The notes under the pieces were generated by a model, which saw only the letters and a program-made list of their open reading frames with translations, searched no databases and had not been told where the DNA came from. A DNA stretch of 64,000 nt from Taenia hydatigena (lineage: Eukaryota; Platyhelminthes; Cestoda; Cyclophyllidea; Taeniidae), in NCBI GenBank assembly GCA_036345935.2, contig JADWOT020001138.1:62001-126000 (forward strand), given 5' to 3'. Shown one piece after another: positions 20,552 to 32,000 of this stretch. The position numbers and the translations under genes were made by a program. Position 1 is the first letter of the stretch; every line of letters begins with the position of its first letter.

Positions 20552-23500
20552 CGTGTGCTCGCTGTTCTTTCTATCAGTCCGCCACTGCTGGGTGGTTTGG
20601 CGCTTTATTACTTGCAACGCGTTTGCTCTTACTGATCGGCTTTCGTTTATGTAGCTTATACTCTTCATCCTGCTGGTGTGCCCTTCCCTCTATTTCACCT
20701 TGCATGTGGATGCGTTTGTGTGGCAACTCCAGATATGCGTAGGTCAGTGTCGCCCTCTGATTCCTTCTTTCGCAATGCTCAATGGGGGAGGAATCTGGGC
20801 TGTAATGGAAGTGCTGGCGGGGTCATGGAAAGCTAAACAGTGTCTGGTGTTATTTTTCTTGGATTTAGTGACAATAAGTACAAAATAGACAACTGAAGAA
20901 GTGACTCTGGTGTGCATATGAGGATTAACCTGTTAGAGTAACAGTCTGTCTAACATGGGACCGAGTGCGCGAGAATCCCATGTGTCAACGAGATGGACTG
21001 CTGTTGGCGCATCCTTGTTCCTTAACCAAAGTGTAATGTGTTTTTCATCTGATGCTGTACCACGGTTAACTTTAGTCCACCTGATCGCTTATGATAGCCT
21101 AAATTCGAAATGAACGCATCTGTTCTTGGTGGCTTAATGTCTGGTAATCTTGTAAGCATTGCCAAGTTGCGCCAAGTGCCAACTTTATCTTTGCTTTATG
21201 CTTGATTTGATTGTAATTCATGAGCTATTCTTGCAGGATTACCCACACTGCAAGTTCACTTAAATTGGTTCGCCGGAAATCCCTTGCGAAAAATTCATAA
21301 TCTTAGCATGTGTTGTTCTTTCCCTTGAAAAAGGGCGATCCAACAGTAATTTTGAGGAGTAGAGACCGCTGTTTAAGCGGTGGTCTACTGCACTTGCACC
21401 TTTACTCTATTGCTCGGCAAGGATCTAGATCAGGTCAGCCATTGCAAAACTTAAAATTGCGATCTTTTTTTGTCCAGCTTGGAGTATTTGGCATAGCTTC
21501 GTACTGAACTCAAAGGTGCCATCCCGGAGTCAATAGCAAGGTCTTAGATAGATTGCATTAACACGTCAATTGTCCGACACTTAGTAATAGTTTATGCGTT
21601 TGATCAAATAGCAAGGTGGATTCAAAGGACATAATTGGCACTCTGCTACTTCTTCCTTTGTTCTTCAGCCCGTTGATAACCAAACGTGCTTAAATTTGAT
21701 ATTTTTCTTTCATTCTTATATGCTAGTTATTCATACTCCATCAGATAGAATTAACACCGCTTTTCAGCTGCAGTAAGCAAAATGATCCAGAATAAATCGG
21801 CAGTGCACATACCGATTGCCCACCATATTGCGCTTATTAGATTTACGAATCTCACTAAATGTGAATGCCTTGATAGTCTTTAACTCGGCACGGATTGCGC
21901 CAAATTTTATAATAAGAGCATTTAAGAATTAATTATCATACTTGTTTCAAATGTGTAGATAATTTTAACAAAAAAGCCACGTACTCATGGCTTTGGACCA
22001 AAATTTAGTTGGCTTGCCAGAGCTGAAAATTTGTGAGTTTTGCAATTAGACCAATGACATGCAACTACCGTGATAATCACCTCAAGATGGTGCCGTTCAT
22101 TTCCACCAGCTTGGCCATCGACGTGACAGCACACTCTTCCTTTTCCTTAAAATGAAATGTACGTGGCAAAGCCTCTCCAGATTTAGATATGATTAATTAT
22201 ACTTACACAGTGCATATCACTCATAAGTGGCAGCAGCATTGTTATTCTTGTAAAAACCATACCATCCATCCAGATGCAATCCATTAGGTTGACATACAGC
22301 CGTGTCAGAGCAATTATTTAGGCTCTGGAATCAAACATTTGTGATGGTTCGGCTTAATAATGTGGAGGTTAGAGCATAGCACGTCCAGCCAAAGATTGCG
22401 TAAGGCCGGTTAAATCCTTCTCCAGCGGGGCCTTGTGAGTGACTGAACCTGATGTGTGGATGGATGTTAATTAGTCAGCTCTAAAACAAAATTTAACAGA
22501 AACCATATCCAAGAAGTGAGGCAGAAAAGCGTAACGCCGCCACGTTTTTATCTTCTGGCGTGGCTTCGTAGTGGTCTCATAGGTTTATTGGCAATTCTTT
22601 TATGCCATCTCATTTTATAGCGCTTTGGTTTTAATCGCAAACTCTCTGCACTGATAGTCTTAGCGCATCCTAGTAGATTTTTTGCATATAATTGTAGTAG
22701 ACCCATAGCGCAGAAAGTGAAATTTGTGAATTCAAATTAGCAAAATTTCCATAATCCTAGACCGATGGACTGAAATTCACTTAATTATAGGCCATTCGTT
22801 AAAAGCGCCTTTTTGGCCTTATAAGTCGGTTTTAGGCTAAGGTAACTGGTGATTCACAACGGGCTTGCGTTGATTTTGCTGGTTCAAAAAGTTAAATCAA
22901 CATCAGCTCTCAATTTTGCCTTTGCCAAACATTGAAGTAGGACTTGCTATACTTAGTACAACTGCATCTTAAGTAAATTTGAGTGCGAGTTATTGCACTT
23001 AAAGTTAACTCTTTATCATCCCTTTCAAGGATCTTATAAGATCCTACCCTGAACGAATTTGGGGGAATGCGTTAACTGCTTTGGAACTTGTGCACTAAAT
23101 AATAAACTGAGAACAAGATTTCCGATTTGTCATGAGCAATCCTAGCCAAGTCATAGACATGAATTGAAAATGCAGTTATTCTGTTCTAGTATAGAGTTGC
23201 TGCGACTAGCCCTATGCTCATGCGACTACTTTTATGGTGGTTTTCTCTGAAGGAATGAGTGGTCACTGTCATCATCACGCGTGGAATAGATGTAAATATT
23301 CAAATATTGATAATTTATGCTGAAGGAAATTAAACTTACCTACACTTATATTGACATAGGGTACGACAATATGGATTGTTATGATTAGGCCAAAGACCAT
23401 CCCATTGCCGCACGGCATAACTCAGATGATTTGATCCTGCTCGAACTACCCATTAATGGCTAATAAAGGGCATAATATGCTGCATTCCATAATTTGGTCG

Positions 23501-23690
23501 CTTATTTTTATTAATAAGCTTAGTTTTTAAGAAACTAATCAGTTTTCAAGATAAAATGACTTTCAAAAGCACAGTGCGCTGCATGATATGAATGGTGACC
23601 ACACGCCAGTTTCCTCACCTAAGTGCAGTTACTGAAAGTACAACTTCATTAATTACTAAAGTGGCCGCAAAAGTTGCGTTAATCCACTTA
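20552..23690. other. No gene recognised
   Basis: Short open frames only (longest about 76 codons). No domain motif, clear repeat or RNA gene noticed. Confidence 0.4.
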
Positions 23691-23706
23691 GCAGCTTGCA
23701 GCCTCA

Positions 23707-24024
23707 GTGGAAGTTAACCTCAAAACAGTAACAAGTGCAGATTTTTTGTTCAAATCAATGAAAGTGTTCTTGAAATCTCGAGGTCGGGAGTTAAAGTACA
23801 CACAAAGGTTCACTAATCTGCTTCGCATTCTAAACCGCCTAGAGTGGTTTTGGGCCAACCAAAAGCGCTTGGTATGGAACGCCTTGAGGAACACTGTGAA
23901 GGAGAATAGCATAAATATCTGGCAAGTGTACCATACGTTGTTGTCAGCCAATTCCAGAAATCGTTGTACCATTAGCAGCATGGTACTTGCAGGAGAATAT
24001 GGAATTTCACAAACCACCACATAG
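23707..24024 (+). CDS. Possible exon or small gene, unknown product
   Basis: A 105-codon frame starts with ATG 23707, shortly after a CAG (AGCTTGCAG) that could be a splice acceptor. It ends with TAG at 24022-24024. The predicted product is basic and looks helical, with FTNLLRILNRLEWFWANQKR near residues 35-54. The antisense strand is open over the same stretch (24020-23688), so chance is a real possibility. The plus reading looks more protein-like (Trp, Leu and basic residues in helix spacing). I do not recognise a family. Confidence 0.25.
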   Translation: MEVNLKTVTSADFLFKSMKVFLKSRGRELKYTQRFTNLLRILNRLEWFWANQKRLVWNALRNTVKENSINIWQVYHTLLSANSRNRCTISSMVLAGEYGISQTTT

Positions 24025-26170
24025 ACCTCGAGAGTTCACGCCCTTCTACCTATTGTGGGAGACCGGCATGTGGTAATATATACAATGGCAATTAAGCTAA
24101 AGTCCTTTAAAAACAGCCAAGACGATTGCAAACACCGCACGAAATCAACGATTTAAGCACGAAGCAAACTAAAGCTGGATTTGGTAGGGACGCAGCCACC
24201 AGTGACTCACTAATCAGTCCACGTATGATTGTGATACCTGGAGAAGTGAAAAATTCACGCATATCTATTTGTTAAACACAGTGAGGCGTGAGATTTTTAC
24301 TAGCAAGCTGTGATATGGCGGGTTTTAACATATGATGTGGCGTAATAATTCGCATCACACAGACTGCATAAATCATGACTTACGCCATACAGGCATTGAT
24401 TATACGCAAGTACTCAGTCGGATTAGACCGATTTTTAAACAATGGCTTGAAGGCAAGGTTTTTATTATCTAAGATTGCAATTCGAATGGTTCTTGAAAAG
24501 TAGCGTAATAAGATCTAGACCTTTCCCAGCATGGGACGCTGTTGGTGAGACCGGCACAACAAGTTCGAGGGTACGTTAAACTGTGTAAGCACCTATTGCC
24601 TCATTTGCTAGCAAATTAGGGTGACTGAGAGAAGGATTTCTAGTGAATCTTATGCTCACTTATCTAAGTGGTCGTTTGCCTTGATCTCCTATACCTCACA
24701 AATGCAACCACATAGCTGAAATGAAGGTTGCCTCGTGTTTAAGCTGCTGTGGATTTTAGTCAAATGTCTATATTTGAAGATGCTTTGATTTTTGACAGCC
24801 CCTTTCAGTCGCTATTGCTAAGGAATGACTGCCTAACTTACTGTGATTTAAATGGTTCGTCATCATCCGGAGAATAAACGCGTGCTTGTGTTTAATGACT
24901 TTGCCCTGCATTTGGTCCAAAGCAGGCTTCTTAGACGAATCTATTCGCTTTAATCTTCTCTTATCGGCATTGCAATGATTGCACTAAGACGATTTTAAAA
25001 CACTGTTTGCTTTTACATACAACCGGTTCGTATTTTGGCTTGAATGAGGCTGGCTTTTGCTACTCACCCTTCCAGCCATGTAAGAGTCACGTTTGCAGGC
25101 GTCAAATGACATGACTCAGTTCAGAGACCATGAAGGTGTGCCACCACCACCTAAACCCGTCTACTCCCCTTGAACGTGACAGTGCCTTAGGCCAAAACGT
25201 GTTTAAATGTCTGTAGTGCTTTCTTACGCTTTGGAACCATTGCTGCTTTGTAGCAACTTCTACGAAGAGTTTCGAACGACACGCTAAAATCAAATATTTT
25301 GACAGCGTTTTATTCTTCTAGGCCCAAAAGCTTGCGTATCTAATTATCCTTCCGCCTAAGGGTGTCACAGAGATTTTTCAACTTTTGTTTGTCAAGTGCA
25401 ATCAAAAGCACTTTTTGCTCCATTGCTCATTCGTCTTAATGATGTCGTTTAACTAAGTTTATTTTATCCTGAACATGATTCCAGAGCTATGCTGTGCTTT
25501 CATATAGATTTGTTACGAGCTTTACTTACCTCAAATTCCATTAAGGTGCTAACAGCAAATTAATGCATCATTTTAGTTCGTCTACATTCGCATATGCATT
25601 TACTGTTAATCCGTGCTGCAGAAGAGCATTAGAAAACCGTGCTCAAGTTAATATCGGTTTCACAGGCATTGCCATTAGCTTATTCTTGCCAGTCGTAGCC
25701 AAGGTACATAACTCTACTTTAAATAGGACGTTTTCGTCCCAAACAATGCAGAGTATGCTAATGTAAAAGCCAAAAAAATTATTAACGCAACCGTATCTAA
25801 GGCTTATGGATCTTGGGACAAACGGAAGCACTCCCATTGGTGGCTGATGATACCCCAGCTCATGCGTTAGCCAATTGGTCAATAAATCTATTTTATGTGT
25901 CATCCGGTAGTGATGTTTTAATATTTAGCACGTGCATTAAGCTGTGCTGATTACGAGGCAAGCAGGCGGGTAGATAAGTAGGTAGGTTGTTTATCGTGTT
26001 CTCTGTTCTGACACTGCTGAGCGCTATTGGCCCCTACATGGAATGCATACGTAGCGCATGAATCGTAGTCCTGCACGTTCATTAAAAGTAGTTACATCAG
26101 TATGCGCTTATAAACACCTGCCGTCAATTAGGCTAATCTGCTGTTGTTCAACGTATCCATTTTGCCTTTA
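24025..26170. other. 5' flank of the T-box gene; nothing recognised
   Basis: No open frame above about 86 codons and no motif seen. Promoter elements of the T-box gene would be expected here but none could be identified with confidence. Confidence 0.4.
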
Positions 26171-26177
26171 GACTTTT

Positions 26178-26179
26178 AG
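26178..26179 (+). promoter_or_regulatory. Candidate splice acceptor 12 bases before the T-box start codon
   Basis: The pyrimidine-rich TTTGCCTTTAGACTTTTAG ends 12 bases upstream of the ATG at 26192. An AG so close to the start codon would suit trans-splicing of a spliced leader, as known from flatworms and nematodes, or the acceptor of a 5' UTR intron. This is inference from position and composition only. Confidence 0.35.
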
Positions 26180-26191
26180 TAAAATAACCCA

Positions 26192-27939
26192 ATGAATGAA
26201 AATCCCGGATGGCCGTCACATATGTGCGGCAAAGAGCAGGAAAATGACAAGCACAGCTTTCCTCCTCAAATGTTGGTTTCGGTGGCTATGCCCGCCTTCT
26301 CACTTGGTGCAAATGAGCACTTGCCAGCTGAGACGCAGAACATACAACGCACTTTGATGCCAGTGCGATATTCAGGGACGGCCTTTGACGCACTACCATA
26401 TTCTACAGGTTTCCACCACGAGTCGGTCCCACATTTTAGCAACGCAGATTCCAGGATTTGCTATCCTTTCCAGCAAAGTTTACCTTACTCGTCATCAAGG
26501 CAATGCCAAATTGACTGCAATGAAACTACGTATTTCAAGCCAGATCTGACCACCTTTGCTTATGACCAAAATTTGCACTGCTATGAAGGCTCAAACGCCG
26601 CTCATAGACTGCAGCAAAATCAAACACCACAGAAGAGAAGTTGTTTCGACAATGTTCTGGACTACCGGGAAGGCGTTTCGACTAAGGCAGGCAATTGGTC
26701 ACCTTTTGGTATAATGCCGCAACACACTTATCAACCTACAAATCTTTCTCCCAGTGTCCTACAAACAGTCAGCAAGATTAAACCAGGACATGAAGACAGC
26801 TACGAAGGACCACCACCTAAAGCAGCAGTGGGTAGTGCATCAGCCCGAGTAGAAGTGCAAACAAGTCCATCCACTCTTCCGTCAGTTGTGAGGCAGGACC
26901 TGCACTCGGACCTATTGGCCATCAGTCAGGCAGTGCCCAATGTGTGGCATTCACACTTTAACAGTAAAAGAGAGGAGTTCTCATCCATTTGCGTAGCGGG
27001 GTCAGATTTTGGGCTTTCGAATTCATCGCAACGTCCGACAATCACTCTGCGATTGCGTGACAAGGCGTCGTGGCAGGCTACGTGGCCTTGCCATATGGAG
27101 ATGATTACCAGCAAGAATGGAAGGTAAATGATTTCGAAATTCAAAATTCTTTTTGTCAACCTGCATCCCTTTGCTTAGTGATCTAATACAATCAGACAAT
27201 TTGTTACAGAAGGATATTTCCTACACTGACAGTAAACGTTGAGGGCCTGGAGGTTGATGAGAAGTACACATTTTTCATGGACTTGATGCCAAAAGATCGG
27301 GTTATCTACAAATTTCAGTCTGGCCAATGGATACCCTGTCGGACCCTTTGTCACCCACCTCCATCAAATCTATGTACGTGTTGAAGTGTAGAAGACCCTT
27401 CTTTGTAAATAGCTGCACAAACCCCTTCCTTGCAAGCATGACCCCAATGGACGTCTTTGTGTTTTTTTAGCTTCTCACATCTACGTGTCACACAACCCAT
27501 GCGAGAAAGGTTCGAGATTGATGGCCTGTGGCGTTGATTTTAAATTTGTTAAGATCACCAACAATGTCTGCACCGCCAAAATTAAGAATCAGGTAATCAA
27601 TCTCACTGCTAATGCAAGTTTTATTTTATATCTTGGTGAACTGGTCGCTGCAAAGTTCATTCTGAATCCTGCTATATTCCCGCCTAGATATTTGCCCGCA
27701 GCATGCATATCTACATTCCGCGCTACCATATAGTACGCCACTTGGCACCTGAAGAAGCATCTGCGTGTCAATCGAATGCGAAAGCATTGCAAACAGGTTC
27801 TTTAGCAGGCCTCGAGCATGTAGGTACCTGTATCATCCCAGAGACAGAATTCATGGCCGTAACTGTCTATCACAATAAACGCATTTCAGACGCAAAGATC
27901 AGTAGAAATCAGTATGCCAAAGCATTTAGAAGTCGTTAG
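26192..27939 (+). CDS. Divergent T-box transcription factor (four exons)
   Basis: Exons 26192-27123, 27210-27373, 27471-27592 and 27688-27939 splice at GT/AG sites with matching phases (2, 1, 0) into 490 codons including TAG, so 489 residues. Residues 1-280 have no domain and look disordered (many Ser, Pro, Gln, His). The T-box runs from about 281 to the end. It includes ITLRLRDKASW, MEMITSKNGRRIFP, LTVNVEGLE, FQSGQWIPC, FVKITNN, SMHIYIPRYHIVR, IPETEFMAV and QYAKAF. The G-x-W-x-P-C and T-K-N-G-R-R motifs recall the Brachyury/Tbr-like branch rather than Tbx2/3 or Tbx4/5. The usual H-P-D-S-P becomes SHNPC, so DNA binding may be altered. The protein ends only two residues past K-A-F-R, without the activation or repression tail usual in the family. 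Acts in the nucleus as a sequence-specific regulator of development (family knowledge). Subfamily uncertain. Confidence 0.88.
27124..27209 (+). other. T-box intron 1 (86 bp)
   Basis: GTAAATG donor and TTGTTACAG acceptor, phase 2. Splicing joins the T-box segment MITSKNG to RRIFP, completing an Arg codon. Confidence 0.85.
27374..27470 (+). other. T-box intron 2 (97 bp)
   Basis: GTACGTG donor and a GTTTTTTTAG acceptor, phase 1. It falls in the T-box loop that follows the W-x-P-C motif. Confidence 0.85.
27593..27687 (+). other. T-box intron 3 (95 bp)
   Basis: GTAATC donor and CCGCCTAG acceptor, phase 0. I chose the acceptor at 27686-27687 over the CAG at 27700 because only it keeps the frame and supplies IFARS before MHIYIPR, matching the L-x-S-M-H-K-Y-x-P-R motif. 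Confidence 0.8.
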
Positions 27940-28035
27940 CGCTTCTTAAAATAGCTATTTTGGCCTTCACTTCCAGGCATTCAGACTTGGTTGCGTGTGC
28001 TTATGAGGGGGACTATGCATGCATTTTGCCTTTTA

Positions 28036-28073
28036 AATAAATTAAAAGAATGTTTAATACATGTGTGAATAAA
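28036..28073 (+). terminator. Polyadenylation signals after the T-box gene
   Basis: Two AATAAA hexamers, at 28036-28041 and 28068-28073, lie 97 and 129 bases after the stop codon. They are well placed for 3' end formation of the T-box mRNA and support exon 4 as the last exon. Confidence 0.5.
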
Positions 28074-28189
28074 CCACTGCTAATAGTTTTACGTTTGCTT
28101 GTCATTCTGCGTCATCGGATAATTTAAGCGCAGATAAGATGGACAGATAGGCAGATGAGTGAATAGGTAAGCTTAAGGAGCACTACAAA

Positions 28190-29075
28190 AGCTACGCCTT
28201 ACTGCATGAGACATAAGGCGGCTTCAAACAAGCACGCTTCAGTTCCTTTAAGTGCAGATTGTATCGAACACGCTACGCCAGTCTCTAGCTTAATCCAGTC
28301 CCGAGTAGATGTGATTGCAGTTTAATTTTCATTGGCGCATGGAAAACAGGAAATTATGCCGATTTATAGAAACTAGCATGTGCTTTTGCTAAAATGACGA
28401 CGGGTCATTAACAGCGTCATTTGCATGCTAAGAACGCATCTTATTATGTATGCATAAGGCTTTCTGCCTTGAGGGCCGCCAATATTGGCTTCCTTACAAG
28501 AAGTCTGATTCATCCCCTCTGAACTTCTCCAGGCTCTATCAAATCAGAGCAACCGTAGTGATTAGGCTTTTTAATGGCAGAACAAATCGTAGCTCTGCTG
28601 AAAGTAGTCAAGCGATTTTTGCCAATTTGCACGCAGTTGATTGATATTGTTGGCCTTTTAACTATTTAGACGAGTTCAAATGTTGAGCATTTGCGTTTAT
28701 AGCGCAGCAAATGCAAGCGAACGCTTAAGCATGCATTCGCATTAAATTGGGCTATTACTGATTTTCTGGACTTGTTAGCTGTAACAACCGAATTGGTGAC
28801 TAATGAGCAGTCGCCAGGATGAATTGGAAAGCCCCAATGGTGATTTGGATGTTAATGCGTCCCTTTAGAATCGTGATTATTAGCCATTAATATAGTTGCT
28901 GCGTATCATTTATAAAGCAAGCCTTCCAATTCGATTTTGTTTGTGGTTGCGCCTCCTACTTGACAATTTACAGGTTATGATAGCCATGGAGTACCTCTTA
29001 AATCAGCCTTTCGGTGTACGATTTGAATGAATCAAGACGTTGCTAATAGAATTGGAAGCACTTAAGTACCTGCAA
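28190..29075 (+). repeat. Dispersed ~870-bp repeat, copy 1
   Basis: This stretch aligns over most of its length with the reverse complement of 60770-61650. Shared landmarks include GTGATTGCAGTTTA/GTGATCGCAGTTTA, CTAAGAACG.ATCTTATTAT, CGCCAATATTGGC, AAGAAGTCTGATTC, CTCCAGGCTCT, GGCAGAACAAATCG, GCAAGCGAACGCTT and CTCCTACTTGACAATTTACAG. The last of these looks like a splice acceptor, and the 105 bases after it (from 28974) align codon by codon with the other copy without indels. Here they are interrupted by TGA at 29028-29030. It begins about 115 bases past the T-box polyadenylation signals. No transposase, reverse transcriptase or terminal repeat was recognised. Confidence 0.85.
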
Positions 29076-32000
29076 ACATGGATTTAATTGACTGCTTTCT
29101 GAATTCAAATAAAAACGGACGAAATGAGACTCAGCTACTCCGTGTTTAGAATAAGCGGTGGCCAGAATAGTGGCATTAGCAACATGGAGCAATATGAAGG
29201 GGAAGGGAAAGAAAGTTAAAATGAATGTAGTCTTTAACCTATTGGTAGTTCTGTTAGGCAATTATCTGAGTAAGCCGGTTGCGAACTCATTTTTTGTTGC
29301 ACCCTGAATACGCTAGTCTGATCATCAGAATTGTAGGCGCTTTCACCTGCTGACGTGGAACGACTCGCAACCGCTACATAGCAGCGTGTTTAATCCCAAC
29401 TGATGGATAGACGCGTCATTGATTACCGCCGATGCCTTGACCTCATTCTTTTGACAAATGCCTGGCCGTCAGTTGGTGCTCAGCACAGTTATTCCAAATT
29501 CTCCTCTACATTTTAGGGACTTTTTACAGCTTACACTCATGAGCATGGGCTTGCTCGGTTGAACGCTGATGAAGCGATTTGATTTTGTCTGCCTTGCGAA
29601 CTGAGTTTAGCTAAGTCCCACGCTTCTGTAAGCTCATCGTCAGTCCAAATGTGCTATTTTTAATTAAGTCATTTAAAAGTGATTTATTAGATTTGCCTAC
29701 CATTGTTCGCCATTTAATAACCGATGCCCTATATACAAAAAGACCCCATGCTGCTAAGCAGAATGGCAGATTGCTTGCCTTGCGGCTCCTGCTCCTATAT
29801 ACAGGTCTATATTAATGCGCAAAGAATGCTTAACCCCAATGATAGATAAAAGTTAGAATGGAGAAGCAAATAAGCATCAACTGAATGCATGAACAGTTCA
29901 GACAAGACAAAGCCCTAAGGACTACCAGGTAGTTCTTGTTTTGGTCACTTCCTCTACCCTCTGTCCACTTCAAAGCGTTTGCGCACCGGATGCGCCCCAC
30001 ATTAACACCATCATGATTTGTTTCACACGTGATGGCCTACAGACCACTCAAAGTGTTCACATTCCAATAATCAGGAAAATTACAGCCTCGAATTTGCAAA
30101 AAAATGGTTTTCCTTCTACTTTTGTTCTTTTTTTCTCATGAAGAAAGTCAAGGCGGTAACTTGGTTAAAATTAAAACATTTTAGTCTCTAAGACTACGCA
30201 AGACCCTGTCCACCAAATTGCTGATGAGATTATTTGTGAGAGGGCTCATTCGCTTTTCGCACATTTTTTCGATAGTACTTCAGTAAGCTATAAATGATAG
30301 CCTTCACTTTCCGGCACAATTGTCTGACACATGTGCCAGACTGCAAGCGTGGGGCCAAAAATGGAGGTGAATAAGGCCAAATCATTGCTAATATAGGCAA
30401 GTGATCCGTTAGCCATCAAGTTTTGCCAGCATTAGCCTGGTTGAGGAAGTTCGTAAAAAATTCCAGTGGATGCTTTTTTGTGATTCTTTCATACCGCGAG
30501 AATTCATGACCCTTATTTTTGATACCAAAAAAACCGATGCAAAATATGCTGCTGATGGTTGTCTTTTAATCTGCGAATAAATTCTTAATGAAGCCTTTGT
30601 AAGCCTCAATTTTGACAACGATGGAGTTCCTGGGGTTTCGATTTACTTAATAATGTAAAATTATCAGCGCAATGGTTGAGCAACTACTTAATTTTCTCTC
30701 AGTTAACCCATTCTAAGAGTTTTGCTTTTATGGTTGGTCAATTAATATTGTTTTTGGAAAATAGCCATTGCACGAGGCATTTTATATCTTCACTCTTATC
30801 CCTTTCTTAAGGCCCACCTATTCTGAATCCAGTAATATTTGCCTTTCTACTTAACTTAAATTCACAGGGTACGATTAACCGCACAAAATTTTGCATAGGG
30901 AGTCTATCGAGGTGCATTTAAGAGCGATGCGCATGCGTTATACAATGTTGTACATCTGCGTTACCTCTCAAACTCCGACTAGCCTTCTGCCCGTGCCCAT
31001 CACAGGTGCAGTTTTTTCTCTCTTCGATGCAAAGTACTGCCAAAAGACTCCTATCCCATCCCCGCAATGTTTTTCTAATCAATTCCGCATCACGATGAAT
31101 TGTCCTTATCATCATAATCTAAATGTTCTTTATAACTTCACTTTCAATAAATGCGGTAGACTTGCTTTATATGGTCTTTGTAATCTTCGGGGCAATATCC
31201 GGATTGAATAAATTCTATGCTCCAATCGACTCATTGAAGCATGCGTCCAACCATGAATTTTGCACTTTCCGGGGATGGTATGCAAGTGTAGCTCGTTGGC
31301 GAGCTCTAGAAGGTAATCAAGAACTTAATGAACTACCCAGTAGCTTATAAACACACGCTTGATAATTTATTATGTTGTGTTATTGTGGTAGGATCCAAGC
31401 TATCTAAACTACCGGTGGGGTGTGACGCAGCGCAATGCAATGCGATGCTTGCCCTATCATATCTATCCAAAACACTTGGTTATTTTTACGAAGTTGGACT
31501 ACCCACATAAAAGCTTTTACGATTTGCACTTACGACCTCAGCGCACTGAATGCTTGTGCCTTACTAGAGCATCTCCGGGCCTCTAATTGTGCCTAAGAAA
31601 TTGTGTCACTGTGCTTTATGCGATTTAATCAAAGGGTAGTAATAACTATAAAAACTGTGGCAAAAATTGCTTGCATAGCATTGAATTTAGCGATCTTACA
31701 ACCCCTGAAAATGCATTGTTCTATCTGGAGAGGAAAATATGCTAAAATTCCTTGCTATGCGAATGAAATTTACTTTTAGGCGTTTTGCTGGCATTCACAA
31801 AGAAGTCAGCAAAATTTAAATGTATGCCACATCTTATTTACGCTCATCAATCCGTTGGTAATACATACCAGTTTGAGTAACTTAACAAGAACTAAACTAC
31901 GCTTTAGCTGTTTAAGTAGGTGCTCTTCGGTTCGATCACTTAAGGCATACTTTTGGAGACTGTAGCTAACTTTGATATAACGACGTTAGTAGGCGATATT

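Noticed and set aside
27700..27702. Alternative acceptor CAG for T-box exon 4
   Set aside because: It would put exon 4 out of frame with exon 3. The TAG at 27685-27687 keeps phase 0 and the expected residues before MHIYIPR.
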